64,000 nt of DNA from Azolla caroliniana (GCA_043228905.1 JBHGNT010000010.1:18724001-18788000), one strand, 5' to 3'; positions 49,134 through 62,345 are shown, counted from the first letter of the stretch. Numbers and translations: made by a program. Notes: a model not told the origin generated them from the sequence alone.

Positions 49134-50936
49134 ATGGAGATGGATGAAATTGACCCCTTCGGAAATCTTGACAATGATTTAACAAACATCATGGGAGAGA
49201 TGGAAACCGGTGGATTGCCAGGTGAAGGCCTTAGTGATGATGGTGTTGATGTTGATGAGCTGGAGCAAAGGATTTGGAGAGATCGAGTTAGGCTGAAGCA
49301 CTTAAAAGAGAGACGACGATTCAAAGAGCAAGCAGAGAAGCCAAAGCATAAGCAATCACAAGAGCAAGCTCGGCGCAAAAAGATGGCACGGGCACAAGAT
49401 GCGATTCTAAAGTACATGATTAAGATGATGGAAGTGTGCAAAGCACAAGGGTTTGTATATGGGATCATACCTGAGAAGGGCAAGCCAGTAACTGGTGCAT
49501 CAGATAACCTCCGAGCTTGGTGGAAAGAAGAGGTGAAATTTGATAGGAATGGACCAACAGCCGTTGTAAAATATAAAGCGAAGCAAGGATCTTTGCAAAA
49601 TACTACGGTTTCTGCCCCGGATTCTCACACGCTACAAGAGCTCCAAGACACAACTCTTGGGTCACTCCTCTCAGCTCTTATGCCACATTGCAATCCACCT
49701 CAGAGGCGGTTTCCATTAGAGAAAGGAGTAGCCCCACCGTGGTGGCCTACTGGAGATGAGGATTGGTGGCCTCAAGTGGGTACGCCAAAAGGTCATGGTG
49801 CCCCGCCTTACAAAAAACCACATGATTTGAAGAAATCATGGAAGCTCGGGGTGCTTTTGGCTGTCATCAAGCACATGTCATCGGATATAAGTAAAATCCG
49901 TACGGTTGTGATGCAGAACAAGAGTCTTCAGGATAAGATGACTGCGAAAGAGAGTGCAACATGGATGGGGGTCTTGAATCAAGAAGAATCTATTCGGCAT
50001 CAAGAAGGGAATGTGGGCAGTGTGATCACTAGTGATGATACCGGAGAGGCTGCAGAAGCCCAAAATAATGCGAATGAGAATGATGCTGAAGGATTTGGGG
50101 ATACATCTACTTTTGCTGTAAGTCATGATCATGATGATCAAATTCAAGATACGGAAGCAGCAACATATGTCATAAACAATAAGGTGATAACGCTAGAAAA
50201 TACGAGAGGTTTCGATGCCGAAGAAACACCCCCTGTGTATGACGAAGTGGCGTCAGAAGCAGGGCAAGTTATTACAAAGAGGATTAACACAGACGATTCT
50301 ATGTATGAAACACCTGCAAAATATCGACGAGTGGATAGTTATTCTTCTACAGTGCACAATGTTCACCTGTCTGATGGGACACTTGAACTTCCGGATCAAA
50401 ATTCATTGCTTGGAGGAAAAATTGGGAACATTTCGAGTTATTCTAACTTGGCTGGTCCTGGAGGCTTAATTGCAGCAAGATCATGTGAGGAAACTTCGCA
50501 GACCATGCCGAAGCATGTCTTAACAAATGAACATCCGGATTTGGTTATTGGAAGCCGGATGCAACATGACTGGGTGACAGGTACTTTAAGTGCTTTTAAT
50601 GTTGGGAAGCAACTTGAAGCAAACATGATTGTAGACATGGAAATTCGCAATGAGTTCCAAGATGCTTCAAATGTGAGCTTTGGAGAGAATATGGACTATA
50701 ATCAACCTTACAACAGCACGGATGCAGAGGCACTTCAAAATGCAAGCCTAACTGGCTTTAATAGTGGAAAAGTTGTTGAAAATCACTTCAATTCTCCACA
50801 TTCAATCACGGATCCTGATGAATTTGGCTTTAGCTCGAGGTATAACATCGCTATAGAAAACGCCAAATCTTTGGCAGAAGAAGAGTTAGACAGCTTCCCG
50901 TCATATGAGGATTTCATCTGTTTCTTTGGATCATAG
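49134..50936 (+). CDS. EIN3/EIL-family transcription factor
   Basis: This uninterrupted CDS codes 600 residues, near the usual 550-650 of EIN3/EIL proteins. The family DNA-binding region covers about residues 40-285. It starts [14 protein letters not shown] (43-55), has the basic [11 protein letters not shown] (79-89), continues [20 protein letters not shown] (98-117) and [15 protein letters not shown] (127-141), and ends with [19 protein letters not shown] (231-249) and [10 protein letters not shown] (268-277). EIN3-type factors act in the nucleus as the main transcriptional output of ethylene signalling and are kept low by EBF1/2 F-box proteins. After the domain the usual LYP-x-x-CPPLS-like stretch is not seen; an acidic D/E/N-rich tail follows at once. 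The start is the first ATG in frame after the uORF. Which EIN3/EIL subclass it belongs to is open. Confidence 0.95.
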   Translation: MEMDEIDPFGNLDNDLTNIMGEMETGGLPGEGLSDDGVDVDELEQRIWRDRVRLKHLKERRRFKEQAEKPKHKQSQEQARRKKMARAQDAILKYMIKMMEVCKAQGFVYGIIPEKGKPVTGASDNLRAWWKEEVKFDRNGPTAVVKYKAKQGSLQNTTVSAPDSHTLQELQDTTLGSLLSALMPHCNPPQRRFPLEKGVAPPWWPTGDEDWWPQVGTPKGHGAPPYKKPHDLKKSWKLGVLLAVIKHMSSDISKIRTVVMQNKSLQDKMTAKESATWMGVLNQEESIRHQEGNVGSVITSDDTGEAAEAQNNANENDAEGFGDTSTFAVSHDHDDQIQDTEAATYVINNKVITLENTRGFDAEETPPVYDEVASEAGQVITKRINTDDSMYETPAKYRRVDSYSSTVHNVHLSDGTLELPDQNSLLGGKIGNISSYSNLAGPGGLIAARSCEETSQTMPKHVLTNEHPDLVIGSRMQHDWVTGTLSAFNVGKQLEANMIVDMEIRNEFQDASNVSFGENMDYNQPYNSTDAEALQNASLTGFNSGKVVENHFNSPHSITDPDEFGFSSRYNIAIENAKSLAEEELDSFPSYEDFICFFGS

Positions 50937-52599
50937 GTATGTGCACATGCTGCAATCGTAAAATGTAGTTTCATTGATCAGAGGGTTATGTACACATGGA
51001 AAAGGCTTTGCCCACCTTTCTTAATGAGAATCAAGATGATTTTCATTTTACTCTTTACCCTTAGAATATACAATTCCCAGGGGTATGTACACTTATCCAA
51101 AAGATACATTTGTTCCCTCGTTCATACCAATCTGTATGATGTGTATATTTGATTTGATCCATTCTCAGAGGACCTATTTTCTGATGGTGTTCCAATGATC
51201 ATTTTCAGTTGATTGGATTTGCATGTTCTGTAGAAATATTTTTTGTACAATGTAGAGAGGTATGATGATATTTGATGGGAGACGATTTTCTTCATCAACG
51301 GGTTGCTTTGGTTTCCTGAAGGTAATTTATGCATCATATCCATCTGCATTGCTTTCACTTAAAATTTTGTTTTTGTAAATAACAAATTTGTTAATAAAGG
51401 GAATGTATGTTCTAATATCCCCACTAAAAAATGTTTTGAAGGTTTTGTAAATATGGAAGTAATCTGAGTATTATAAGAGACTGGTCATTTGGAAGTATAT
51501 TTGATGAGGTTCTGAGTAGCACACGGATTAATTTTTTCACATTTTTGGTCAATAATGTTAAAAATTTGATAATAGGGTTATGAGTTCAAAGAAGAGATTT
51601 TTCTTTTAGTCATACAAAATTGTTTCATCATATAATAACCTATTTTCCACTCAATCTATTCATTTGTTTTTTATTCATGTTTTTAAGGAATAAGAGTGTT
51701 TTTGGCAATGTAGTTTGCTGGACATGGAGCCTAGTATTGATGTCTAATGCATAGTCATACTCATAGTCATACTCGCTTCATGTATTGGATGTTTTGAGAA
51801 ATGTTTTACAATAGATCCTGGATTTTATAGTGTGGTTTGTTCTATTTGCATTTTCATGAAAATATTAACAAAATATATTTTTACAAGATTCTTTCAGGTA
51901 GTGGATTCACCAAACCAACCAGTAGTTTTTTGTAAGGATTTTATTATCACTACACTTCAATGTTGGGTGTGAGCGATGCTATCCCTACACTTCGATTGGT
52001 TCTGACTTTGTATGAGCCTCAACAATGCATCTCAAATTGCAAATGAGCCACATTTGTCGCAGTGCGCATTTTATTTAGACATTAAAAATGAATATCAAAT
52101 GCTAGTGCAGTGAGGACCTCCTGTCCATTTTTTCTTGAATCACTGAAAAGCATGGAAAGGTTGTGCTCAATGTCGATGATATTTGTTGTCTCTATCTGAG
52201 GGATTTAGACTCTCAGAGTTTTGTGCACACAAATCTTATGAGTTGCTTTGGTGTTATGAATTACATGGATAACAATATATATTTATGAGTTACTTTGATA
52301 TGCCACATCTAGATTGGTGTAAATCTCATCAATGTGCAGTTTACATGGATAGCAAGGATGGAAAGTTTTTTTGTTTTATTTATTTATTTCATATTATTGA
52401 TTTATTTACTTATTTTAAAAGATTTACCTTCGTATTAATGGAAAGATGCCCAAAGGCTACAAAGAACTCATACATGTAAACGCAACCACCATACCCACAT
52501 CGATCAACATGTCGAGTAGCAAAAGCTCTCACACAACTACCTTAGAAAATGTTTTTACGACATATAGATCTTACAAGAAACAAGTTGTTCTTGCAACTA
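50937..52599. other. EIN3-like gene 3' flank and intergenic DNA, no gene seen
   Basis: The first 300-500 bases likely hold the 3' UTR, but no polyadenylation site stands out. The rest is AT-rich without recognisable coding sequence. Short frames at 52285-52634 lie just before the recognisable LINE and may be its decayed upstream part. Confidence 0.5.
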
Positions 52600-55500
52600 T
52601 TCAACAAAAGGTTATAAATGTCATTACATCTTAGTTATTACAACCATTTTACATCTCAGGAGGTTTTTGTTGCGGCGGCTAAATCCTTAGGTAACGATGT
52701 TTGTCTAAGAAAAGATGGAATAGGAATTGGCTTCTATTTGCATTATTGGGATTTTCTTGGTCCTCTCCTTACTAGATCAGTTAATTTAATATTCTCAAGT
52801 GGTAATATGCATGTTGAATGGACAGACGGAGTCATATATATGATTCCTAAGTCGGATGCGCAATGTGATGAAGTCTCCAAGTTGCAGCAATAACATTGCT
52901 TAATGTTGTGTATAAGATTGTGGCAAAAGTTATTGTTGTTAGACCACTAGTTCATTTTTGTTTTTTGGAGAATATGGGACACTATTTCCTATCTTCAGGT
53001 CTGTTAGGCAAGGATGCCCTCTTGCCCCATTTCTTTTTATCTTGTTTGAGTAAGCTTTGTCCTCCTACCTAAGATCGTTGACTGCTGGTATCAAAGGCAT
53101 AGTATTACCTATTACACAGTCCACTGTAATGGATGTTGAGTTTGCAAATGATACAACCCTCTATGTTGACAGGGAGATTGGTAATCTCAACCATGTACAA
53201 AATGCTTTGCAGGTTTTCTCAAATACTACGAGTGCATAACTTAATTGGAATAAGTCAGTCTGCCTTTGGGTGGGTGTAGAAACTCACCCTACGTGGTATC
53301 TAGGTCCTGCTTTCCGATGGCTTCATCATGGTGAGCCAGCTCGATATTTGGGATGTATGGTTGGAATAGATTTAAGGCCAGAAGCAATGTTATCTTCGTT
53401 ACTATTATCAATAAAACGCAAATTACTGTATTGGGATGCCTAACAATTGTCTTTTGTAGATCAGGTTGTAGTAGCAAACACAATACTATTGGCATCAATG
53501 TGGTTTATAACATATGTGTGGCTATTTTCTAGATTAGCAATAACAAAAGTGCAAAGCTTGATTCGTAATTTCCTTTGGTGGGTGGGTGGGGGGGACATGG
53601 CTCTCCTACAATAGCCAAAGTTGTTTGGAATGTGTTGATTCAGCCTAAAATCAATGGAGGGTTGGGTTTAATATATCCTTTGATGCAGTTAAGAGCTCTC
53701 TTGACTAAGTTTGTGATCAGAGCATTGTTGCCAAGATCAAAAGCTTGGAAAGGAATGTTTTTAAATCAGTTAATGCAGTTAACTCCTAAGACAAGAGTGT
53801 TGATCGAATATGTGCAGAAACGTATGTATGAGGATCTGTCGTAGTGTTCAACAAACAACATAGAAGGAAGGCAAGAGAATAAACAAAGAATGAACACATT
53901 CTAAGCTTTAATGGAAGCTTTGATATATTACGTTCTTTCTCACTCTCACTCTCACTCAGAGATCGCTATACAAGATGATCAAGAAGTTCGCTCTCTTTAC
54001 GTCGTTAGGTTATTGCTTATATACTAAGCGCTAACTCTTTTGGACGAGTTCACACTAGGATACAAATTAGAAGGAGTCGGCCTTTTATGCCAACAAGGAG
54101 GAGCATGGTCACCCTCTTTAAAGTGGTTGTTCTTTAATGATATGAAAACGCTAAGGCGGAATCTTGCATCCAATATATTTTTGCTAGGAATCATAAGAGC
54201 ATGGGATGCGATTAAATCATTTTTGGTTAAGGATAAACATTCTACATGTGATGCATTACTTAACCAGCCTATGCTAGCCAATTCTCTATTTTGGGATAAT
54301 GCATGAAAAGTATTGGGCCTGCAAACTCACCTTGTTTGGGGTAAATTGGATAATGGGCCAGCTGCATCTGTAAGAACATGGACTCAATTTCAACAAATGT
54401 CACAAGAAGATCGTCTTGCACATCTACAATCAATTCATGGTGCCAAGGTAGTGATTGTTACCTTATCAACAACATATTCTTCGTTTTTTACAACCTTCCA
54501 ACCCAAGCAGGAACATCTATGGTTTGGATGCTTCACAAATGATACATTGATGGTTGTTAAGGGTGTTTCACCTAATGAGTGCGTTTCTTATTTTGAGGTA
54601 CTAGACAACAATATATTTCAATCTTATACCTTTGATTGCAGTTATCTACAGGACTTGAGAAGTGCACCAGTCAAAGTGGTTGCTAAAACTGGAAAGAAAT
54701 GGATCCTTGATCCTTATCCTTCAATTGCTCATATGTGTGATATCCTGTGGTTATACGCAAAAGATCTTGTTGCAAGATTAACATGGGATCCGAGGTGGTT
54801 GGCTTTGGTCACTCTCCTTGGGGGAAAAGATCGTAAAGATCCCCTTCTTTCAATACTCAGTAAAACTTGGAAGATCATTACCGCTCTCTCGGAATGTAAC
54901 AATACCAACAACTCAAAAACATTGGACCAATTGGGGTGTCTCAACTTTGCATTTGAGAACCTATTGGAAATGGGTTTGGGCATTCAAGGGGCCAACTAGA
55001 TTTATTCTCTTTCGATGGCTATTAGTGCATATGGCACTACCAATTGGTCATTCATTGAAAGGGAATGTAGCACCCAATTTGCAGCAATGTGGCTTTTGGC
55101 ATGAACCTCAAGAGACTACCAAGCATGTCCTATGGTCTTGTCCCTTTGCTCAACAAGTATGGAAGAAAGTCATGTATTTATTCCTAACAATCAATGTAGG
55201 TTGCATATTATCATGGGGATCAACGATATGGGGAGTATGACATTCCAGCTTGATGTTGTCTGAGGCAAACGATGTTCATGAGGCAACAACAGTACATAAT
55301 AGAATATTGATATTAGTTAGTCCCTTTCAGCAACCTCGAAAGCAAGTGCGATCTGTCTAGATTTGGAAAACAGTGACCACAGTAACGTTATGGGCATTAT
55401 AGGAATATCGATGTAACCGACTTTATGATGCGGTAGACATTTATCTCTCAGATGTGCTGCTTGAGATATGGGAGAAGTTGCTAGCAGTAGTCCGTGGCCA

Positions 55501-55642
55501 ATATGATAATATGTAGGGTTCCCCAGATATTGTGAACAAGAGAAGGAAAAAGTTTCTTCACTTATGGAAAAAGTTGCGCATGTTTACAATGTCAACTCAA
55601 GAGCCTCAATGGCAATATCGAGTTCCATGGACTCTTTCTTGA
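52600..55642 (+). mobile_element. Decayed L1-type LINE (reverse transcriptase to ORF2 end)
   Basis: The plus strand reads reverse-transcriptase parts in order: GVIYMIPKSDAQCDEVSK (about 52830-52884), a VRQGCPLAPFLF-type block in another frame (about 53000), and FANDTTLYVD (about 53140-53170) where the family has FADDT. It then reads NGGLGLIYPLMQLRALLTKF (about 53650), WSPSLKWLFF (about 54110), a zinc-binding zf-RVT region with RFILFRWLLVHMALPIG and CGFWHEPQETTKHVLWSCPFAQQVW (54995-55165), and the terminal WQYRVPW before the stop near 55642. Stops and frameshifts are frequent, so it is dead. The endonuclease end is not recognised. A solo LTR (53798-54095) splits it between the reverse transcriptase and zf-RVT parts. 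Confidence 0.85.
53798..54095 (-). mobile_element. Solo LTR inserted in the LINE
   Basis: The 298-bp segment has TGTTG...CAACA termini and is flanked by aagag (53793-53797) and aggag (54096-54100), a 5-bp target duplication with one mismatch. On the minus strand it has a TATATAA box (in agtatataagc) in the middle, then gagtgagagtgagagtgag and an end atcgatcaaca-like stretch, as plant copia LTRs do. LINE coding sequence stops before it (LTPKTR) and resumes after it (GGAWSPSLKWLFF). So it entered the LINE later and its internal part was lost by LTR-LTR recombination. Confidence 0.78.
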
Positions 55643-55689
55643 ATATCAACAAATGTAACATCTTTAACAAAGTTTGATATTTGGTCCTA

Positions 55690-56110
55690 GGATTATTTTA
55701 CATCATTGTATAAGAAAAGTTATAACCTCTTGGGCAGTTAGGTTCAAGTTGTAGCCTTCGGGCATTTTTTCTTAATACTATTGTAGAAAATCCTTTTAAA
55801 AACAAAACTACCTTAAAAATTGTATTTACACATCTAAAATTGGGATCCTTCCATAATGGGGGTGGAAAAAGGCACCTTGGTGGAGCATATCTCCCCTTTC
55901 TTCTCTCTCTAAAAGAGGTGAAGATTTGCCTTTGTCCACATTTTTGTAAAATGTTGTTGCTTACGAAACACAACCTTAGGCTCATTCATTATTGCCTCAT
56001 ATTGACCTTTTAGAGTATGTAGAAGCATTAAGCATATCTCCTTGACTAATTCAACTGCATTTTGTTTGACGTATTGAAATGCACATTTACATCTTGCCTT
56101 CCACAATACC
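55690..56110 (-). mobile_element. 5'-truncated LINE 3' tail, opposite orientation
   Basis: The minus strand reads MWKARCKCAFQYVKQ, then ELVKEICLMLLHTLKGQYEAI, then FTKMWTKANLHLF and, after a frameshift, RYAPPRCLFPPP. This matches the ORF2 tail pattern of the neighbouring LINE but runs the other way, so it is a separate insertion abutting the end of the larger copy. Confidence 0.7.
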
Positions 56111-57179
56111 CAAATTACTAAAGAAGATATATCCTAGACCAAATATTGTCTTCTACTAAACAACTGATTGTTTTAGTATAAGAGACCTCCAATACTTACT
56201 CTTCATCGGAAAGAATAAGAAAATCAACACACTCCTTTTCATAATTTTGTATTTGCCCACGTGTACCGAAGAAAATCAACACACACCCCTTCCCACAAAA
56301 CCCCACGTGTACATCTATTTACCATAAATAGAATACATAATTCTCAACACTATTTTCCCAATTGCTCTAGCAATAGGATATATCCATAAGACATGGTGAA
56401 CTGATTCAATGTGAAAACCATAACTATCACATTTTAAATCATGACGATGAACCGTATCCATGACTTCATACGAATCTTATAATGTACCAATAACCATCTA
56501 AACAATACAACATTTTTAGGATTTTGCATGGCCCACGACCATTTCCAATAAGCACCCAAAGCAAAGATAGAAAGTTCAATTGAGGAACAAAATGTTTGAG
56601 AATGAAACCAAGATTGACCATGTATCTTCTTGTCAAGAATAAGTTATAGGTATTCTTAATTTCCCACATTACCACCATGCATTCCTATAAACTCAATGTT
56701 TGGACAAATGCATTTGTCAACTAATTCACCAACTCATACTTTATAGTAACATTCTCTTTTCCTTAAAGTTGAACTCTTCCTCTTCTTTAGGAGATTTTAT
56801 ATTCTAAATATGTGATTAGAAAACAAAAACTACAAAAAAACAAGACAATACATGGTAAAGCATAATGTGAAAGCATTGTCTTTCCACAACATACAAAGAC
56901 TTTATGTTGTCAAAGTCATTCATTGAGGAAGATCCGAGGGTTTAGAATTGGAGGAGACTAGCATGAAATTTGTATGGTCACCCTCTCTTGCCTCCCTAGA
57001 AGTATATGAATACTTGGAGTTGCACATTCTATACTCATAATTGGTAATTGTGTTTTGCAAATGTAGGGCTTCTCTCATTAAGTTGACGCACTATCTAGCT
57101 AACCTTCACACAAATAATTTCCCCCTTCTATCACTGATAACCAGGCACCTACAATTAGTGCCCAAAAGTAGAAAATTGG
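56111..57179. other. Inter-element DNA, no gene seen
   Basis: There are no recognisable exons. A short frame at 57041-57240 directly before the LINE tail may be more of the same ORF2 but shows no clear motif. Confidence 0.45.
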
Positions 57180-57671
57180 AGATATATGGGTATTGTTGCA
57201 CCCATTATCATATGGAGCATATGGACAACAAGATGTACTAGGGTATTTTCAACAAACAAACAGCCTCCAGTAGAATCTATTAAGCTAATATGGCACATAT
57301 CAATAACTATATTGAGGGCCCAATATGAGCAGATTCATGGAACATATGATGCGTCAAAACTAATGAGGCTGAATTTCAAAAAACAATGATGTACTACACT
57401 GATGGTTGCAGAAACTGGAATGGATATATGTTGGCAATACGTAGTACCCAGATGGTTGTTCCCCCCTCCCATTAGATGAAAGAGGGGCGTGAATGACATG
57501 AGACACATAGAGAACAAACATGTGGGCTATTGAGTGTAAGATAAATAAGTGATGGCGACCATATGGAAGTAGGTAATGACTACCCGATAAAGGGACTAAA
57601 GTTGTGTATTGAATGACATTTTAACTAATGGAGTATATTCTTATTTGGTATAATAATAATAATAATAATAA
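57180..57671 (+). mobile_element. 5'-truncated LINE 3' tail with AAT-repeat end
   Basis: The plus strand reads WSIWTTRCTRVFSTNKQ, then SIKLIWHISITILRAQYEQI (57213-57330), then WQYVVPRWLFPPP (about 57431-57470). A 3' UTR-like stretch with taactaatggagta follows and ends in an (AAT)n run at 57648-57671. The simple-repeat end probably marks the 3' end of the insertion. Confidence 0.72.
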
Positions 57672-58189
57672 TTTCCCCCTTCCTTAAATTAATCCACCTC
57701 TTTACTTATTAGTACATATTAATACCATTACATCCAAACAATGAAAAAATAGTTACGTTGCATTTCTTGATTGTCAGAAAGAAGTACATTTTTTTTATCA
57801 TTTATTAGTTTGAAAGAAATTCCAATAAAATAAATGCAAAAGTATAATGTTAGTTTCATTATTTGAACTTTAGTTTCAAGGGGGATGTTGATTCTTGATA
57901 CATGGTTTACATTACTATGGTAAAAAATAGAAATAAAAATAAAGACACTAACCATCATCATCTAATCAAGATGTTACGTGCTAAAGCTCAACGCGAAATC
58001 ATATCCTAATGAATTTCTACAACATTTGCAATTCAAAACTGAACGTAGAATCCATTGTGGAATAGAAAGAAGATGTCAAAACATATGGAATTCTTTTTCC
58101 TAGTAACCAAATGGGGACCCTCTCGACCACATAAGCAAAGTGGAAAGTTCCATAGTATGAACCATATGTACGATACGTGCATTTACATT

Positions 58190-58430
58190 CGAGAATGTTT
58201 CAATCATTCGAGTAGGGTAAACACCTCGAAGAATGGTAAATACCATACTTTTGGATTAACTATTTATTATGAGGTAAAAAAACCTAAAAAAGGAAAACAA
58301 AACCTTAAAAAAAGGAAAAAAACAAACAAAAAAACACAAGAATGTTTCAACAACATTCGCATTCGTTTTCAAACATAGGAAAACGAATGTTATGCTAGAC
58401 GAACACGAATTTTAAGTACTATTTCAAACA
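58190..58430 (-). repeat. AT-rich dispersed element, copy 2 (MITE-like)
   Basis: Read on the minus strand it gives attcgtgttcgtc, then ttgaaaacgaatgcgaatg, acattcttgtgttttttt and ctactcgaatgattgaa, the same order as 7566-7735. It is somewhat longer because of extra A/T tracts. It has no coding capacity. Confidence 0.55.
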
Positions 58431-61400
58431 ATGGACCCATTAGAATTATTAACAAAATAAAAATAAAAGAAAACCTTAACCATTCCATCTATGTAGGATT
58501 ATCAAGGATAGTAGGTATTTGTATAATCTATGTTTGCTTAGTTCTTTTTCTTTTCTGAGAATGCAAAGACCTTAGATGGTCACATTGATAAGATTATGGC
58601 TTTTATCGAATGGGAACCATAATGATATCAAAGTGTAGTCATTAACTTTGGATATATATATTAATTTGGAGGGCAATCTAGAGTTAGGTTAATTGGAGCT
58701 ACCAGCAATGTTTCTATGATTTGTACGGTACCTTTGGTTGATGTACTTTTTAATAGTTGGGCTAAACATTTCTATGTGCTAAATGTGATGCTCTACTAGG
58801 TTGCTTGAATCATCCTTAAACTTTTACATGACAAGATGGAGTTTACCAAGGTTAGAGCAACAATATGGATAGAACTAGTTATGCCCTTTTTGCATGTTTA
58901 GTGGAAATTGTTTCTAAGAATGATTACCTTTAGTCGGCATCTTACGCAATCACCAATGCATTATTACGAATGGATAAAAGCATATCAATGGATCCATAAG
59001 TAGTCAAAAATATTAAATTTGATTTGTTAGACGCCTTACAATTCAAGTTTATGGTTTCGAGTCTCAATCAATGGTTTTCCAACATTACAAATGTTGCTTG
59101 TTTACATAGAGTCGAAAGTGGAAATCATATTTCTAGTGGATCCATATGTTGTCAACAATGTAAAATATTATCTTCTAAATTTGAATAGTCAAACATGCTA
59201 ATGCACTATTGTTTTTTGCAATAAATATATTACCAGTTGGACATCTCAACATTGAGTTAAACCCCCCACAAAAATAAAGAATACACAAAAAATCAATACT
59301 TAAAAATATTGAAAATAAAGCTGAAATATATGTCAAGAGATTTCTACAAGTTGCAGACAATCATAAGGAGGTTGTCTCAAAGTGGAATTGAAGAATTGAA
59401 AGTCACAATAGGACATTGATCAAAAGCCACATGATTGCGAGTTATCCGAACGGTCTATGGTGCCCAATATTTGATTCGAGGGAAAATACATGGCATCCTC
59501 CTATAATTTATTGGAAAAGAGACCAAAGGACTAAAAGGATTTTCCGAATTGCAGACTTGGAGAACGATATGTCAATGGATAAAGCTATTGTTGATGAACA
59601 AATCCACAACAAGTGAATCATTAGTTTTTATCCTTTCCAATACCACACACAAAAAATGAATTGTTCTCCTTTTCTAAAGGCGAGATCCTATGTGAAGTAT
59701 ACTCGATAGAAATATCCATAAGAACACATGTTGTTTAAGAGGTAAACTAAATACCAATGTTGAATACGTCTTTCCTTCCACCATCCCTTGGATCTGTCGA
59801 TCTACCACAAAGAATTTCCATGACCCAACAAAGGGGAAGAAAAGGTTTTGTAGATGTTATAAATTGATCGCCAATCCTTGTGGACAAATTTGTTGCGTCA
59901 CTTCAATTTTTGGACACAAAGCTCAATTAATGCTTTGAATAGTGGCACAAGGGTAAATGGTCGGCATTGTTCCATTAAATCGCGATGAATGTATCTATGG
60001 TGATGTTCCAATCTTTGATCAATTTGGTGGTTAGGGGTAGGTTGCAACCATGATTTTGTAGTAATAAAGCTTGTGCTTTTAAAAACCTAAAGCTTAGGTG
60101 TTCAAGTCTCAGGTAACGGTCGAAACAAGTTACCTATTAACAAACAATGTGAACTAATTGTTGTTATATATTCTATAAAAAACTTTAGATCCTCAACGAA
60201 TTATTGCTTATAAGTTTAAGAGGTCATCCCATTAAACATTTCTAAAAGTCGTGTGCATAAAAAAACGTTTTCTTCTTTACAATGTCAAGGTTTTGGATTC
60301 TAATGGGTTTGATGTACCATTCATAATACATAATTTTAGTTTTGCGATCATGCACACTAATATTTGATCCTCAAAATGGCTTTAAAACATTTAGATTGAC
60401 AAATTTTATCAAGTGCAAGGATTAAAATGCAATCATATAATTCTTCATGTTTCCAATTTGAGATATTATTAACTAAAATAACGATCAATGTAGTTAAGAC
60501 AATATACATATAACAAAAACGTATGTTGTCGTGGAACGATGGAAAAAAAGGAACCAAAATCATTCAAACACATTTCTCCTTTTTTTTCTCTCTCCCAATC
60601 TTTGAATTAGTCTCTGCCACCTTAGATTTGGACATGATTGAAAAGTAAATATGCATTACTTTAATCCATGGAAGGAACTATATCTTCAAAAGAGATGTTT
60701 TTAGGATGGCCAATAGAGAGGTCTTTTAGCACAGAAAATAGGAGCAAATATAGCATTGTATTATGAAGAAGACATGATGATTCTATTCATTGGTAGCATT
60801 ATATAATCACTAACTAATAGTAAAATCAATATTGAAAGTATGTCAAATCGGAACGATTTAACTCCCAAGTGACAACAAGGTAAAGAGGATCCGATATTAA
60901 TTTGAAGTGAGTGTCGAGTACTTTGGAATAGTATTATAACCTTGACGCGATCAAAGTCTAAAATGTGTGGGGTAAGACACTTTTGGTATGCGGGATGTAT
61001 AGTTTGAATTGAGAACATAAGCGGACCTCAAATCTACAATAAAAAACATAAGTTGACAGTCAAATGAGTAGGATAACTACAGAGCACATGTGCACATGTG
61101 TGTCAGCTTCTAGTGAAATACAATCTTAGAAAGATAATTGCTATTCTATCCACAACGTACCTTGATACCTTTTTTTCATTTGGAAATTTGAGGACACTTG
61201 GAATGGATAGAATCGTAAATTTGAGTCGTGTTATATCATCCAAACTATTCAGCCTTGAAGAGTTCTATCTATAGGAGGAATACATGAAAATTTTATTGAC
61301 ACCAACACACTCTTACATATGTAAAGAAAAAACAAGCACAACCCTCCCATTGGATGGGTCATTGGTAAATGAGTTAACAAAGAAAACAATAATTCTTTTT

Positions 61401-62264
61401 CTCTAGAGAATCAATTCATATTGATATATGATTAGTAGCTATCATATGACCGTTTGTTCATCCAAAATTCATAAAAGAACATAGGTTTTCTTTTGATTGT
61501 ATACACAAGTAAAACTAAAAAGTGGGTTAGTATAGTCATGTTACCCGGATAATGTTGCTAGAAAAGAGTTAGTTGGGAGATGTAGAGTCAGGGTAAAATG
61601 GGATTTATTTCAGTCTTGTTGGAGTTACGGGTCGGGTGAGTTTTTGTTGTTTTTTGTTTGATGGTTTTGGCGTTGTTCCTCCAAGTTGTATATGTTGATC
61701 CCATTGTGGATTCTTTGCTAACTAGTGTGAAGTAGTGTTTTTTTGGGAAAAAAAAAACTAATTGAGCATGTGCTTCTCAACATTCTCTTGAAAGTTAATT
61801 CTCATGTATATTGCAATGTTATGCCTCTCCATCTCTATATCCATAGGTATGAGCATGCAATGCTCTCTATGTCTTACCCTATGGAATGAGGGAGGCATTC
61901 TAGGGTAGACATTGCTTTCCTAGTATCCTCTTTGTGGGTTGTTTTTCCTTTTCCTTGTTATGGTTATGGACCTGATGGAGTGGTATGATCTTAATGATCG
62001 GCCCGTTGAAAAGCAATTTATTGATGAAAATATTGTTGGAGGGGGGGAGAGGCATCCTCTACGGATCTGCATTAAGGCCATGGTTAAATTTACCCTTTTT
62101 TTCATATAATATATTTGCCGCATTGTATATAACTTATTTGAAACTACATGCCACACATCAAGTGTACCAAACTAGTGACGTTACAATCTCCAAATAGGAG
62201 ATGGAGTCATCTCATAATAGCCAATGGCATCTCTCTCTCTCTTTTAAAAATATTATTATAATTA
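58431..62264. other. Intergenic DNA, no gene seen
   Basis: Nearly 3.8 kb of AT-rich sequence without a domain, exon chain or clear repeat boundary. The longest open frames are about 85 codons and unremarkable. Decayed transposon material is likely but I cannot name any. Confidence 0.5.
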
Positions 62265-62345
62265 TCTTACCCTAGTGGTAAGTTGTTACACTACTAACAC
62301 TACAACTTGGGTTAGAAATCCAATTGTCGCACCTCCTTATTACTC
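62265..62345 (+). repeat. Possible tRNA-derived SINE head
   Basis: The stretch ccctagtggtaagttgtta resembles a pol III A box region, and gggttagaaatcc about 45 bases later resembles a B box with one extra base. This spacing is that of tRNA-derived SINEs. No tRNA cloverleaf forms, so this is not called as a tRNA gene. Confidence 0.4.
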
